From positions 1 to 64,000 of the forward strand of contig JAUZRZ010000007.1 of NCBI GenBank assembly GCA_030949945.1: DNA of 64,000 nt, given 5' to 3'. A program made the position numbers and the translations under genes. The stretch's first letter is position 1. Each line of letters starts with the position of its first letter. The notes beneath the pieces are model-generated. The model was not told where the DNA came from and did not search any database. It was given only the letters and a program-made list of their open reading frames with translations. This document shows, in pieces, positions 23,691 through 34,173 of this stretch. This DNA comes from Sulfurimonas sp. (lineage in GTDB: Bacteria > Campylobacterota > Campylobacteria > Campylobacterales > Sulfurimonadaceae).

Positions 23691-25532
23691 CTAATATCTT
23701 TTAGTGTAACAGTAAATTTCGCACCACCATTTTCATTTTTCACACCAATAGTAGAACTGTAAGTATCTAAAATATTTTTAACCATATATAATCCGATTCC
23801 TGATTGAGAATTTACTCTACCACTTACAAATGGGTCAAAAATATCATTTATTGGTTTCATTTTTACTCCACCTGCATTGTCAATTACTTCTATAATTACA
23901 TCACTGCTTTTTTTATAATAATTTATAATAATTTTTGGTTTTTTTATCTGACGTTCGATAAAAATATGTTTTGCATTTGAAATAAGAGCTAGTATGATTT
24001 GCGATATATCATTTTGTACACCATAAAAGGAAAGCTCTTCATCTCCTTTTATAATAAGATCTATTTGGTAGCTAAGTAAATCTTTATCTATAATCTGTTG
24101 AATACTTTGGATTGCATTTAGAATCTTAAAACTAGTTTTTATCTTTTTAGGATTATAAAATGAAGAAAAATTATCGATGGTTTCAGCCATAAACTTTATG
24201 GCTTGCTTACTCTTTTGCTATATTTGTTTCGATTTGCTCTCTTGGAATCTCTATCCCTTTTTTAGTTTCGCTTCATTTAAAGTTACCAATGATGATAAAG
24301 ATGCTAGAGGTGCTCTCCATTGATGAGTAATGTAAACAAGTAGTTCACCCAAGGCAAGCCTGTTTTTCACTTTGATACATTATGGATTTTTGTAATATAT
24401 TCTCTTTTTTGTATCTGTTTTATATAATAAGAGACTAATATAGAGTAGATAATTATCTCATACATAGAGCCATACATAATGCCGTACCTAGCAATATAGG
24501 AGTACTCTATAAGCCCGAGAAAAAGAGATGACCAAACTATTGTAACTATTACTGGTGGTATAGTAGCTATACTGTAATGGTATATAAAAGGTACGTGTCT
24601 GTAGATTGCCCAAAGAAGTATGGATAGACCAATAATTGACCCATAAATCATTGAGTAGTAAAGAGTTTGCATATATTCATATATAGAAGAGGTCAATAGC
24701 ACATATAAAAAAGTAATTAAAAAGTAATAATTGAAAAATTAAAATATATATGTATGTAAGGCATTGTTTTTTTCGTGTTTAAAATATTTTGAGTTAAGAG
24801 ATAAAAAAATACCATTTTAGTAAAAATAGCATAGTAGAAATATTTATAAAACTCAACACTGCTTGGAAAAAATTCTATAAAAACTCCAGCCTGTGCCATA
24901 GTGAAAATACTAAGACTAAATACCATTATATAATAATAGAGATATTGAATATATCTTAGAGCAAAATATAGGTAAATATTATATATGAAAAGAGCGCCCA
25001 TAACTCCTAAAAAGATTGCAAAAAGTATATGTAAATTTTTTTTAGACTTATAATAATTTTCCTCATCAAAGATATTGATATTTATGATGAATGAGTTTTT
25101 GTTGAGTACTTTGCTAAAAAAGTGTAAGTTTCTCCCTTTTTAACATCCACTTTGAGTAAAGCGTCAAAAGCATTAGTCTCTATGTTTTCAACACCACTTT
25201 TTATCTTTTTTAAGAGTTTTGTATCTTTGAAGAAATAGAGTTCAATATCTGTGACACTTACTGTATCTACATGTTGTATATATAATTTTTTTATATCGCT
25301 ATTAATGGTAATATCTGTTTTAACCCAAATAGTTTTATTTTTGCTGAGTCCAAATGAATGTTTATTTGGAGTGGTTTTGTAAATGCTTGATTTAAAATAG
25401 TATTTATATCGTATTGGTTTTTAGTATCTTCTAGATACTGAAGATTGAAGTCTGTTATGTTTGCATGTTCAGTATTTACCTCTAATGAAAAAAGAGAATA
25501 TGTAAATAATATGATCAAGATTAGTTGTTTCA
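23687..25532 (-). CDS. Sensor histidine kinase with 7TMR-DISM-like sensor region, several frameshifts; start approximate (TTG ~25531)
   Basis: HATPase: IVEVIDNAGGVKMKPINDIFDPFVSGRVNSQSGIGLYMVKNIL; H-box THQWRAPL readable ~24320; multiple TM segments; signal peptide KQLILIILFTYSLFS. Confidence 0.8.
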
Positions 25533-25573
25533 AAAAGAGCCTTAATTTTATAAAATAGTATATCCTAACATAC

Positions 25574-25593
25574 TGAGGTCTTAGCAAGGTTTA
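25574..25593 (-). promoter_or_regulatory. Putative response-regulator operator upstream of histidine kinase/response regulator operon
   Basis: TGAGGTCTTAGCAAGGTTTA; near-identical to 22998..23017 in the same orientation. Confidence 0.55.
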
Positions 25594-25594
25594 T

Positions 25595-25930
25595 TTATAA
25601 ATGTAGAGAAATGCTATATCCATATTCCTTAATAAAATACTTACTTCGCCCAATTTTTATACTATTTAATATTCCGATTTTCTCTATCTCTCTTAGATAA
25701 ATAGATGCACGGTAAAGTTCATCATGTGTCGTAATGATATTCTCTATCTCACTACTATCTTTTGCCTCTTGTAAAACCAAAGAGTTTATCAAAATAGCTT
25801 GATTAGGAATGATTTTGGCAACACCATTGAGTTTTGCTAAAGCACGATTTGCAGAGATAGTTTTTTTAAGTACAGCTCTTGTCTCTATCTCTTGGATGAG
25901 GGGTAAGGGCGATGGGATAAACTCTTTCAT
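25595..25930 (-). pseudogene. Fic-family protein with internal deletion of the catalytic core
   Basis: Fic N-term LQEAKDSSEIENIITTHDELYRAS joined in frame to winged-helix C-term IYLREIEKIGILNSIKIGRSKYFIKE; no HPFxxGNGR motif. Confidence 0.72.
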
Positions 25931-26952
25931 ATTAGGTTTAACTTATCATCTACAATAGTGTTTAGAGCCTTTTTTAAAGCCTTATGAGCTTCTTTACCCT
26001 TAACAGCAAAACGCAGCCAGTTGTTGTTGAGGTAGTCAAAACTTGCACATTTTCTTACAAGTATCTTCTGCTCTAAAAGTTTTTGCCAAAGTTGTTCACC
26101 ATCTGCTGCGTATGTGAGGATAAAGTTAGAGTCACTCTCTACTATTTCTGTGAAGAGCTTTAGACTCTGTGAGTATGTTTACTAGCTCTTCTTTTTGTGT
26201 CTTATGCAGTTCTCTACTCTTTAGTGCAAAGTTCTCATCAGATAAACGCTGTTTTAAAAAGTTTACATCAAGACTTGAGAGGTGCCAAAGTGGGATTGAG
26301 AGTTTTTGGATATTATTTTTGTTTGAAAATATAGCTCCGACTCGCACACCAGCACAAGAGTAAAACTTTGGAGAATGACTGGATGATATAGAGTAGCTTG
26401 TAGCTAGTTATCTCTTCTCGCATTGAATCTAATGCTTCAAACTCTAAAAAACTCTCATCTAAGATGATAGTACAATCAAGCTCTATCCAAGAACGGATAA
26501 GCTCTTTGATATTTTTATAGTAAGTGCCTTCGGGTGTAGAAGGGTTTACGAAAACAACTATGGAGTCTTCAAGAGGTGCCTGCGTCTCATCTTCTATTCG
26601 GTTGATTTTATAGATATTTTTTTTCGTAGCTGAATGCTGCTTTTTCATATTCACCATATAAAGGAGCATACAAAAAGACATTTTTGCGTTTAAGTGAAGA
26701 AAAAAGCTCATATATAGCCGCTGTTGCACCACTAAAGAGTGCTATCTGACTCTTTTTTATTGCATACTTTTGTGCTAAAAATCCACGAAACTCTTTGTAC
26801 TCACTATCTGGGTAGGTAGCGACTTCTTTACTAGATATGGTCAACTCTATCTCTGGTTGATAGAGATTTATGTTTGAAGATAAGTCTATTAAGTCCTCAG
26901 GTTTACACTCAATTCTCTTAGCATATTTATATATGTTGGCACCGTGTTTCAT
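25927..26952 (-). CDS. PLP-dependent class I/II aminotransferase (histidinol-P aminotransferase / threonine-P decarboxylase-like), several frameshifts
   Basis: MKHGANIYKYAKRIECKPEDLIDLSSNINLYQP; YPDSEYKEFRGFLAQKY; SGATAAIYELF; DESFLEFE. Confidence 0.78.
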
Positions 26953-27155
26953 ACTTCTATGTCATCCCAAAACTCATCATAAGAGAGATTTGTCATCGTA
27001 TTTTCATTCTCTATATCTTGTTCTAATAGCTTTTTTTGCTGCGTTTGAAAGTAAAGTTGGAGTGCCTCATTTATCATAGTAGATTCATCTTTTTTAAGAA
27101 TCTCTTTGTAAATATCAAGGTCTTCATAGTTGTCTTGGTTTATGGATATATTCAT
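26949..27155 (-). CDS. Small hypothetical protein, antitoxin-like
   Basis: 68 aa, acidic; overlaps downstream gene start. Confidence 0.45.
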   Translation of the reverse strand: MNISINQDNYEDLDIYKEILKKDESTMINEALQLYFQTQQKKLLEQDIENENTMTNLSYDEFWDDIEV

Positions 27156-27168
27156 AATGGTATTTTAG

Positions 27169-27594
27169 CTAAAGCGGACAGTTTTTCATAGCCTTAGTCC
27201 ACTCTAAGTCAAAGTGCTTCTCAACATAAGTACGATGATGAGGCACTCCACATTTTGAGCAGTCTTGGTGTATTGCATCGCCATAGAGACCTTGACTTCC
27301 ATCTTTGGACTCTATGCTACAAACACTGTACTGGGTATTTTTGTCTATCTTTTGTATGCCAGCATCATCAAAACGAAAATTTGGACAAGCACAGAGGTAG
27401 CAGTTAAGACTCTCCATATCATGACACTTTTTACTCTCTTTATAAAGCGGACAAAACTCAGGTTCTGCACTTAGCATATTTTCAAAGTCAAAGTAGTCTA
27501 TTATTTGCTCTTTTGTGTAGTTTTTAGCCATCAGTTTAGTAACTATGATTTTATGTTTGGCAGCATGTTCTTTGAACCAAGATGTGTAACTCAA
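27169..27594 (-). CDS. Cysteine-rich small domain protein
   Basis: EFCPLYKESKKCHDMESLNCYLCACPNFRF ... HQDCSKCGVPHHRTYVEKHFD. Confidence 0.7.
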   Translation of the reverse strand: MSYTSWFKEHAAKHKIIVTKLMAKNYTKEQIIDYFDFENMLSAEPEFCPLYKESKKCHDMESLNCYLCACPNFRFDDAGIQKIDKNTQYSVCSIESKDGSQGLYGDAIHQDCSKCGVPHHRTYVEKHFDLEWTKAMKNCPL

Positions 27595-27664
27595 GTGATT
27601 CCTTTTTAAAAGTATATCCTAAAAAAAGGTATAATTTTATAATTCTTTCATAAGGCTATATACA

Positions 27665-28045
27665 ATGAAAAAACAAAAATTCTCTTATCACTTTACTCCT
27701 GCTGGGATTACTTCAAACTTCGTACCCTTGCTTGTTATTTTGTATGCTAAAGAAGATATTGACTTGAAAGATTTTGAGTATAAAATGTGGAATGTGCTAC
27801 AGGTATGCTCTTACGATAGAGAAGATAAAGAAAACTTGCAAGAGCTTATCATAGAATACTCTGAGACTTATGAGTGTGAAGAGTATGTTTTTGCTTATGG
27901 AGATATAGGGGCTATTGAGGGTGGTGTTTTAGAGGGGATTATCTCTAAAGAGAACACTCTATATGCAAGTTCATCTGAGCTAAACGATAGAGAAAAGATT
28001 AAAAAAGTTTTAGATGAGTTTGAGAAGATGTCGCCTGAGCTTTAA
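27665..28045 (+). CDS. Hypothetical protein
   Basis: 126-aa ORF with preceding AT-rich promoter-like sequence. Confidence 0.5.
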   Translation: MKKQKFSYHFTPAGITSNFVPLLVILYAKEDIDLKDFEYKMWNVLQVCSYDREDKENLQELIIEYSETYECEEYVFAYGDIGAIEGGVLEGIISKENTLYASSSELNDREKIKKVLDEFEKMSPEL

Positions 28046-28467
28046 ACTACACTCTCTTGTATCTGTTGAAGCTCCTCGTTACTAAGGGCTAGATTACAGA
28101 GTTCTTTGACTAGTAGTAAAAAGTTTTGGGTGTTTTTGTCGGGATTGTAGTCTGTAATTACAATTTTATGATTATAAAAAAACTCTTCAATATCAGAGTC
28201 ACAGGTATAATCCATAAGTGCTTTATAGGCTCTGTAAATAGCATTAGCCTCTAAAGATATATCTTCACAGCCCTCTATAGTAAAAACTCTGCAGGTTTGA
28301 GGGACAATAGATAAGAGAGGGTCATCTTCTATGCGATAAATAGAGTTTTCTGTCTCAATAGAGACTCTTTTTTGGCTCTTTTTTTTGCGATGTTGTTCTT
28401 TTATGAGATTAGCAACGGCATCCTCATCCCAAAAACCACCCTCATCACCACCTTCAAAACCACCCAT
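28042..28467 (-). CDS. Hypothetical protein
   Basis: 141-aa ORF adjacent to NifU-like gene. Confidence 0.5.
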   Translation of the reverse strand: MGGFEGGDEGGFWDEDAVANLIKEQHRKKKSQKRVSIETENSIYRIEDDPLLSIVPQTCRVFTIEGCEDISLEANAIYRAYKALMDYTCDSDIEEFFYNHKIVITDYNPDKNTQNFLLLVKELCNLALSNEELQQIQESVV

Positions 28468-28470
28468 TTT

Positions 28471-28761
28471 TTATACTGCGAAAACTCTTATGTCATTAGT
28501 CTCAAGTTGTCCATTTAAAATTCTTTGAATAGAAGTTAAAGTACCACCAGAACTCTCACATGAACCACAAGCTCCAACATAAGAGATATAAACATCAGTG
28601 AGTCCATTTGCTTCTTTAAGGTCTATGAAGTCTAAATCTCCATTGTCTGCTTGTAAGAATTCTCTAATCTTCTCATCAATGATCGTATCGATTGCATTGA
28701 TTTTTTGGATAGTACTCATACTCTCAAAGTCGACTTTTTTTTCTTCTGTTGTGTTTTCCAT
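28471..28761 (-). CDS. NifU C-terminal-domain Fe-S scaffold protein
   Basis: LKEANGLTDVYISYVGACGSCESSGGTLTSIQRILNGQL. Confidence 0.85.
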   Translation of the reverse strand: MENTTEEKKVDFESMSTIQKINAIDTIIDEKIREFLQADNGDLDFIDLKEANGLTDVYISYVGACGSCESSGGTLTSIQRILNGQLETNDIRVFAV

Positions 28762-28866
28762 AATAATATCTTTGTGTTGAATTTAATTGTATAATTCTAC
28801 ACTATAAATCCTATAAGCTGACTAAGATAGAAATGTTAATTTTAGAAGTTTATGTTTGTGTTTTTT

Positions 28867-28964
28867 ATTACAATGAGCAAAGCCCATTATAATAGCAGGG
28901 ACACTCTGTCCCTACAACCCCCTAAAGCTATAAAAAAAGGGCTTTTTTATAGAAAAGTCAGTAA
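28867..28964 (-). repeat. Dispersed triple-hairpin intergenic element, copy C (reverse)
   Basis: Reverse complement: AAAAAAGCCCTTTTTTTATAGCTTTAGGGGGTTGTAGGGACAGAGTGTCCCTGCTATTATAATGGGCTTTGCTCATTGTAAT. Confidence 0.85.
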
Positions 28965-28996
28965 AATCTATTACTACTTAATAAAAAGGAACTTCT

Positions 28997-30796
28997 ATGT
29001 GTGCAGTATTTGGGATTTTGGGTGAGTATAATGAAAATATTGCCAAAAATGCACTCTCAAAACTCGCACATCGTGGACCTGACTACTGTGGGATTGTACA
29101 AAAGAAGCGACTCTTTTTTGCACATCAACGCCTCAGCATACAAGACACTCATCATCGCTCTCATCAACCTCTAAAACATAAAAATATTCTGCTCTCCTTT
29201 AATGGTGAAATTTATAACTTTAAAGAGTTAAGAAAAGAGTTGGATTATGAGTTTCAAACGCAGAGTGATAGTGAGGTTATCATCGCCGCTTATCTTAAAT
29301 GGGGTGTAGATTTTGTAAGCCATCTTAGAGGGATGTTTGCTATTGCCTTGCTTGATGGGGAGACTCTTTACCTTTTTCGTGATAGGCTTGGAGAAAAACC
29401 GCTCTACTATCTCAATGGTGACTCTTTTATCTTTGCTTCAGAGATAAAAGCACTTGTTCCTTTTTTGAAAAAAGTTCAGATGGATGAAGATGCACTTATG
29501 TCCTATCTCTCGTTTTTAGCACCCACACCTCCTTATACTTTTTTTCAAGATATAAAAACCTTAGCTGCTGGAGAGTATGCTATATACTCTCATAATACTT
29601 TAGTTATTAAAAGATATTATGATATTTTATCTACTAAACCCAGTATCATTACAAGCGAGAGTGAGGCACTGTTAAGTATAGAGAGAGTTTTAGAAGAGTC
29701 TATGAGCTTGCGTTTGCATTGTGAGGCTTCAACTGCTTCTCTACTCTCAGGAGGCATAGATAGTGCAACTATAAACTACTATGCCCGAGAGCAGGGTCTG
29801 AGACTGCCAACTTATACACTGGGTTATAAAGAGTTTGCTAAGTATGATGAGAGAGAAAATGCAAAAGCGACAGCCGATTTTTTAGGAGTACAAAACAGTC
29901 AAGTTGAGATAGATGAGGCGATGTTTATTGAGGCAAGTGATAAGGTTTTAGATGGACTTGACCAACCTTTAAATGACCCTGCTGCAGTGCCTTTGTACCT
30001 TCTGTTTGAGAAGATTAAAGCAGATGGGCATAAGGTTGTTTTGAGTGGAGAGGGGAGTGATGAGCTTTTTTTAGGGTATAGACAGTATTTTGAGTATCTT
30101 GACATTGAGGGAGCAGGTAATTTAGCACATAAAAACTGGCTCAAAAAATACTTCCGTTCAAACTTTTCTATGAACCGAGAATGGGAGTGGTATAAACGTG
30201 TTTTTGATGATACCCTTCTTTTTCGAACGATGGGAGAGAAGTTTACAGACTTACAAAAGAACTCCCTGATGCGAAGAAATGTAAAAGATAATGAGTCTCT
30301 TAAATATATTCAAGAGTATAGAGATAGATTTTTAAGCTCTGAGCATACAGATGAGTCGATATGGTACAGTTACATAGACCTAAATCTTTTTCAAGCTGAA
30401 CACTTTTTAAGTAAACTCGACCGTGTAAGTATGGCTCACTCCATAGAGTCTCGCACTCCATTTTTAGACCATAAGCTTGTCGAGACAGTTTTTAGTATAG
30501 ACCCAAAACTTCGCTACAAAGAAGGTGTGACAAAAGATTTACTTAAAAAAGTGATGTATAAAAAAATCGATGAGAAGATACTCAAACGCAAGAAAAAAGG
30601 TTTTGCTAACCCTTATATGGAGTACCTTATAAACTCTAAAAAAATTGCACTTATCAAAGAAGTAAACAAAGAGACAGGCTTGTTTAAAGAAGAGAAGTTA
30701 GATGAGTATATATCTGGTGCAAGTAAGGGAAGTTTTAAGCAACATGTATGGGGTTTGTATGTCCTTTCTCATTGGATAAAGAAAAATCTATTATAA
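28997..30796 (+). CDS. asnB: Asparagine synthase (glutamine-hydrolysing)
   Basis: MCAVFGILGEYNENIAKNALSKLAHRGPDYCG; ASLLSGGIDSATINYYA; LSGEGSDELFLGYRQY. Confidence 0.93.
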   Translation: MCAVFGILGEYNENIAKNALSKLAHRGPDYCGIVQKKRLFFAHQRLSIQDTHHRSHQPLKHKNILLSFNGEIYNFKELRKELDYEFQTQSDSEVIIAAYLKWGVDFVSHLRGMFAIALLDGETLYLFRDRLGEKPLYYLNGDSFIFASEIKALVPFLKKVQMDEDALMSYLSFLAPTPPYTFFQDIKTLAAGEYAIYSHNTLVIKRYYDILSTKPSIITSESEALLSIERVLEESMSLRLHCEASTASLLSGGIDSATINYYAREQGLRLPTYTLGYKEFAKYDERENAKATADFLGVQNSQVEIDEAMFIEASDKVLDGLDQPLNDPAAVPLYLLFEKIKADGHKVVLSGEGSDELFLGYRQYFEYLDIEGAGNLAHKNWLKKYFRSNFSMNREWEWYKRVFDDTLLFRTMGEKFTDLQKNSLMRRNVKDNESLKYIQEYRDRFLSSEHTDESIWYSYIDLNLFQAEHFLSKLDRVSMAHSIESRTPFLDHKLVETVFSIDPKLRYKEGVTKDLLKKVMYKKIDEKILKRKKKGFANPYMEYLINSKKIALIKEVNKETGLFKEEKLDEYISGASKGSFKQHVWGLYVLSHWIKKNLL

Positions 30797-30818
30797 TACA
30801 CTCTTTAAAGGAACTCAT

Positions 30819-32030
30819 TTGATAAAAAAGATACAAAAATATACAACTACAAATACTCTAGTCATCATAGGAATTGCACTCGGTGTACTTTTTGGACTTT
30901 TTCTTCCAGAACTAGCACTTAAACAGAAGATGATAGGTACTGCGTTTATCTACTTTTTGAAGATGATAGTTGTGCCATTAGTTTTTTCAAGTATCTTTGT
31001 CGCCATCCTCGGCTTAGGCTCGATTGAACATCTTAAACGCCTTGGTATTCGCACTCTTGGCTTGTATATGCTCACCACCGCTCTTGCAACTGCTTTAGCC
31101 ATTATTGCTATGAATATTTTTCCTGTTGGAGAGCATATTAGTAGTGAAGGTTTAGAGTTCGCAAAGGCACATACTATAGCTCCTTTTTCTATAGAAAATA
31201 TGTTACTAAGTTTTATACCAACAAATATTTTTAATGCACTAAGCAGTGGCTCTATGATGCAGATAATAGTATTTGCACTCTTTTTTGGAGTTGCATCCCT
31301 ACATCTATCGCCTAAACGCCAAGAGCCTTTAGTAGACTTTTTTACCTCTATTAGTGAAGCGATGTTAAGAATTTCTGAGTGGATTATCCGTCTTACCCCT
31401 ATCGGTGTTTTTTCTCTTATCTCTTATGTGATAGCCGATCAAGGAATAGATGTGATTTTGGGTCTCTACAAGTATATTTTAGTTGTTATTGGGGTCATCA
31501 TTATTCATGGAATTATCACTCTTCCTTTAGTGCTGAAAATCTTTGCAAAAATAGATCCTTATGCTTATATGTACTCTCTCAGAGAAGCGACTATCATGGC
31601 ATTCTCAACGGCATCTTCAGCAGCGACACTTCCTATAAGTATGAAAATTGTTGAAGAGGTTGGGGGAGTTGATAAAAAAACTGCCTCATTTGTACTGCCT
31701 TTAGGTGCGACAGTTTCTATGGATGGAACGGCGGCATATCTAAGTGTAGCAGTCCTCTACATAGCAAACCTCTCAGGAACAGTTCTCTCTTTTGGCGACC
31801 AAATCCTACTGGGCATAACGGTTGTAGCCCTTAGCATCGGTGTAGCAGCACTACCTAGTGCTTCACTTGTGATGATGGTGGTCATTCTCAACCAACTTGG
31901 ACTCCCTGTTGAGTATATAGCAGTAGTTGTGGCAGTCGATAGAATCTTAGATATGTGTCGTACATCTCTTAATGTTACTTCAGATTTAGTTGTAACAAAG
32001 ATTATAGATGTTTATGAAAAGCGAAGATAA
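30819..32030 (+). CDS. Dicarboxylate/amino acid:cation symporter
   Basis: FSTASSAATLPISM; PLGATVSMDGTAAYLSVAVLYIA. Confidence 0.92.
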   Translation: MIKKIQKYTTTNTLVIIGIALGVLFGLFLPELALKQKMIGTAFIYFLKMIVVPLVFSSIFVAILGLGSIEHLKRLGIRTLGLYMLTTALATALAIIAMNIFPVGEHISSEGLEFAKAHTIAPFSIENMLLSFIPTNIFNALSSGSMMQIIVFALFFGVASLHLSPKRQEPLVDFFTSISEAMLRISEWIIRLTPIGVFSLISYVIADQGIDVILGLYKYILVVIGVIIIHGIITLPLVLKIFAKIDPYAYMYSLREATIMAFSTASSAATLPISMKIVEEVGGVDKKTASFVLPLGATVSMDGTAAYLSVAVLYIANLSGTVLSFGDQILLGITVVALSIGVAALPSASLVMMVVILNQLGLPVEYIAVVVAVDRILDMCRTSLNVTSDLVVTKIIDVYEKRR

Positions 32031-32880
32031 AACATATAAGTGGCTACTTCTTTTAGCGATGCTACTATGGGGTGGAGGCTGGACTGCACTTAAAATTCTC
32101 ACCTACACTCAAAGCATGGAAATCATTGTTTTTTGGCGATTTTTTCTGATGAGTATCTCTTTTATACCTATCTTATATTTTTTCAACAAGCCCATTAGAT
32201 TAAACAAAAATGCTCTCTTATATATAAGCAGTAGTGCTGTTTTAAACATCCTTTTTATGGTATTTGCTTTTATCGGTATTTATGGTGGACTTGCAGGTTC
32301 GGGGAGTGTGATAATCACTACTTTTAGTCCGATTTTAACCTTTATTTTGTTTGCACTTTTATATAAAAAACACTTAACACCGCTACAGTACTTTGCTCTT
32401 TTTTTAGGTCTTGTAGGGGGTTTTATACTCTTAGAACTTGAGAATATATCTCTTTTTTTAGAGAGCTCAAATATCTACTTTTTACTCTGTGCTCTTGTAT
32501 GGGCAGGAGTAACACTGCTCTCACAACACTCAGCAAAATATATACACCCTATCCATTATAGTTTTTTCATCTCACTCATCGCTACTGTCGCTTCATTTAT
32601 CTATGCTTTTGATGCAGACCTGCTTAGTGTGTTTAGTGAGGGTTTAGAGTTTTGGGTAGCACTGATTTATCTCGCAGTATTTGGACAGACTATCGCTACT
32701 ACTATCTTTTTTATGGCATCATCGAAACTGGGGAGTCAAACAACTAGCTCATTTATGTTTTTAGTTCCTATTTTTGCACTTTTGAGTGCTTGGTTTGTTC
32801 TGGATGAGCCGATTGAGACTCATATTATTATCGGTGGATTTGTTAGTATGTTTGCAGTATACTATCTGAATAAAAAGTAG
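32008..32880 (+). CDS. DMT-family (EamA) transporter
   Basis: Ten hydrophobic segments; MLLWGGGWTALKIL. Confidence 0.88.
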   Translation: MFMKSEDKTYKWLLLLAMLLWGGGWTALKILTYTQSMEIIVFWRFFLMSISFIPILYFFNKPIRLNKNALLYISSSAVLNILFMVFAFIGIYGGLAGSGSVIITTFSPILTFILFALLYKKHLTPLQYFALFLGLVGGFILLELENISLFLESSNIYFLLCALVWAGVTLLSQHSAKYIHPIHYSFFISLIATVASFIYAFDADLLSVFSEGLEFWVALIYLAVFGQTIATTIFFMASSKLGSQTTSSFMFLVPIFALLSAWFVLDEPIETHIIIGGFVSMFAVYYLNKK

Positions 32881-32898
32881 ATTGAAGGAGTAGGTGTA

Positions 32899-34080
32899 AT
32901 GAAAAAGATATTAATTTTAGGTGGTGGATTTGCTGGACTTGATGCGGCTATTCATCTTAAAAAACTTCGCTATGATGTGACCTTAGTAAGTGAAAGAGAC
33001 TACTTTTATATCTACCCTACCTCTATATGGGTGCCTACACATGGGAGTGAGTTTGATGATGTCTGCATCGATTTAAATGAACTTCAAACTGTTCATAAGT
33101 TTGAGCTAATTATAGACAGTGTGAAAGAAATTTCTCAAAAAAATAACTCTGTGACATTAGCCTCTCATGGAAATATAGATGATTATGATTATTTGATTGT
33201 AGCCTTAGGTGCTGCAAAGGTAAAACATAAGGGGATACAAAACACTCTCTCTATCTGTGGAAAACCAGAAGACTCTCTTAAAATTCGTGATGCACTAGAT
33301 GCTCTTGTCGAAAAAGGAGAGGGCAGAATCGCTATGGGTTTTGGAGGAAATCCTAAAGATAGCTCTGCTGTTCGTGGTGGTCCTGCGTTTGAGTTACTTT
33401 TTAATGTGCATAATATGCTTAAGAAAAAAGGAATTCGAGATAAGTTTGAACTAACTTTTTTTGCCCCAATGCCTAAACCAGGACAGAAAATGGGACCACA
33501 AGCACTAGCTATGATGGATACTTTTTTTAATAAACTAGGGATAAAAAAACATTTCGGCAGAAAAATCACAGGTTTTTCTCCAGAAGGTATAGACTTTGAA
33601 GATAATACTACTTTAAAATCTGATTTTACTATGTTTATTCCTGCAGGGAGTGGGCATGATATTATTATCAATTCCGACTTGCCTCAAAACGCGGCAGGAT
33701 TTATTAAAACAGATGACTACTCAAATGTACTAAATGCAGATGGATCAGCTACAAATGTATATGCCATTGGTGATGTGGCCGCACTTGAAGGACATGACTG
33801 GAGAGCAAAACAGGGACATATGGCAGAGCTTATGGCTAAAAATGTTGCACATAATATTCATGCTAGAGAAAACAGTAGAGATGACTTTAAAGGTTATGCA
33901 GAGCATATAAATATTATCTGTGTAATGGATACTGGAGATGGTGCATCTTTTGTTTATCGTGATGCTAAACGCTCTTTTATGTTACCAATGCCTTTCATCG
34001 GTCACTGGCTTAAACGTGGTTGGGGTGTTTATTGTAGAAATTCTAAATTAGGAAAAATACCTAGAATTCCAGGGATGTAA
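32899..34080 (+). CDS. FAD/NAD-dependent oxidoreductase (SQR/NDH-2-like)
   Basis: KILILGGGFAGLDAAIHLKKL; VYAIGDVAALEGHDWRAKQGHMAELMAKN. Confidence 0.88.
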   Translation: MKKILILGGGFAGLDAAIHLKKLRYDVTLVSERDYFYIYPTSIWVPTHGSEFDDVCIDLNELQTVHKFELIIDSVKEISQKNNSVTLASHGNIDDYDYLIVALGAAKVKHKGIQNTLSICGKPEDSLKIRDALDALVEKGEGRIAMGFGGNPKDSSAVRGGPAFELLFNVHNMLKKKGIRDKFELTFFAPMPKPGQKMGPQALAMMDTFFNKLGIKKHFGRKITGFSPEGIDFEDNTTLKSDFTMFIPAGSGHDIIINSDLPQNAAGFIKTDDYSNVLNADGSATNVYAIGDVAALEGHDWRAKQGHMAELMAKNVAHNIHARENSRDDFKGYAEHINIICVMDTGDGASFVYRDAKRSFMLPMPFIGHWLKRGWGVYCRNSKLGKIPRIPGM

Positions 34081-34173
34081 TGCATTCACACTTTATTTAC
34101 ATTTGTATCTTATAATACACTTACGAAAAAGAGTAGAACCAATCTTTTTCTCTCCTTGTTCGACACTCGAAGA

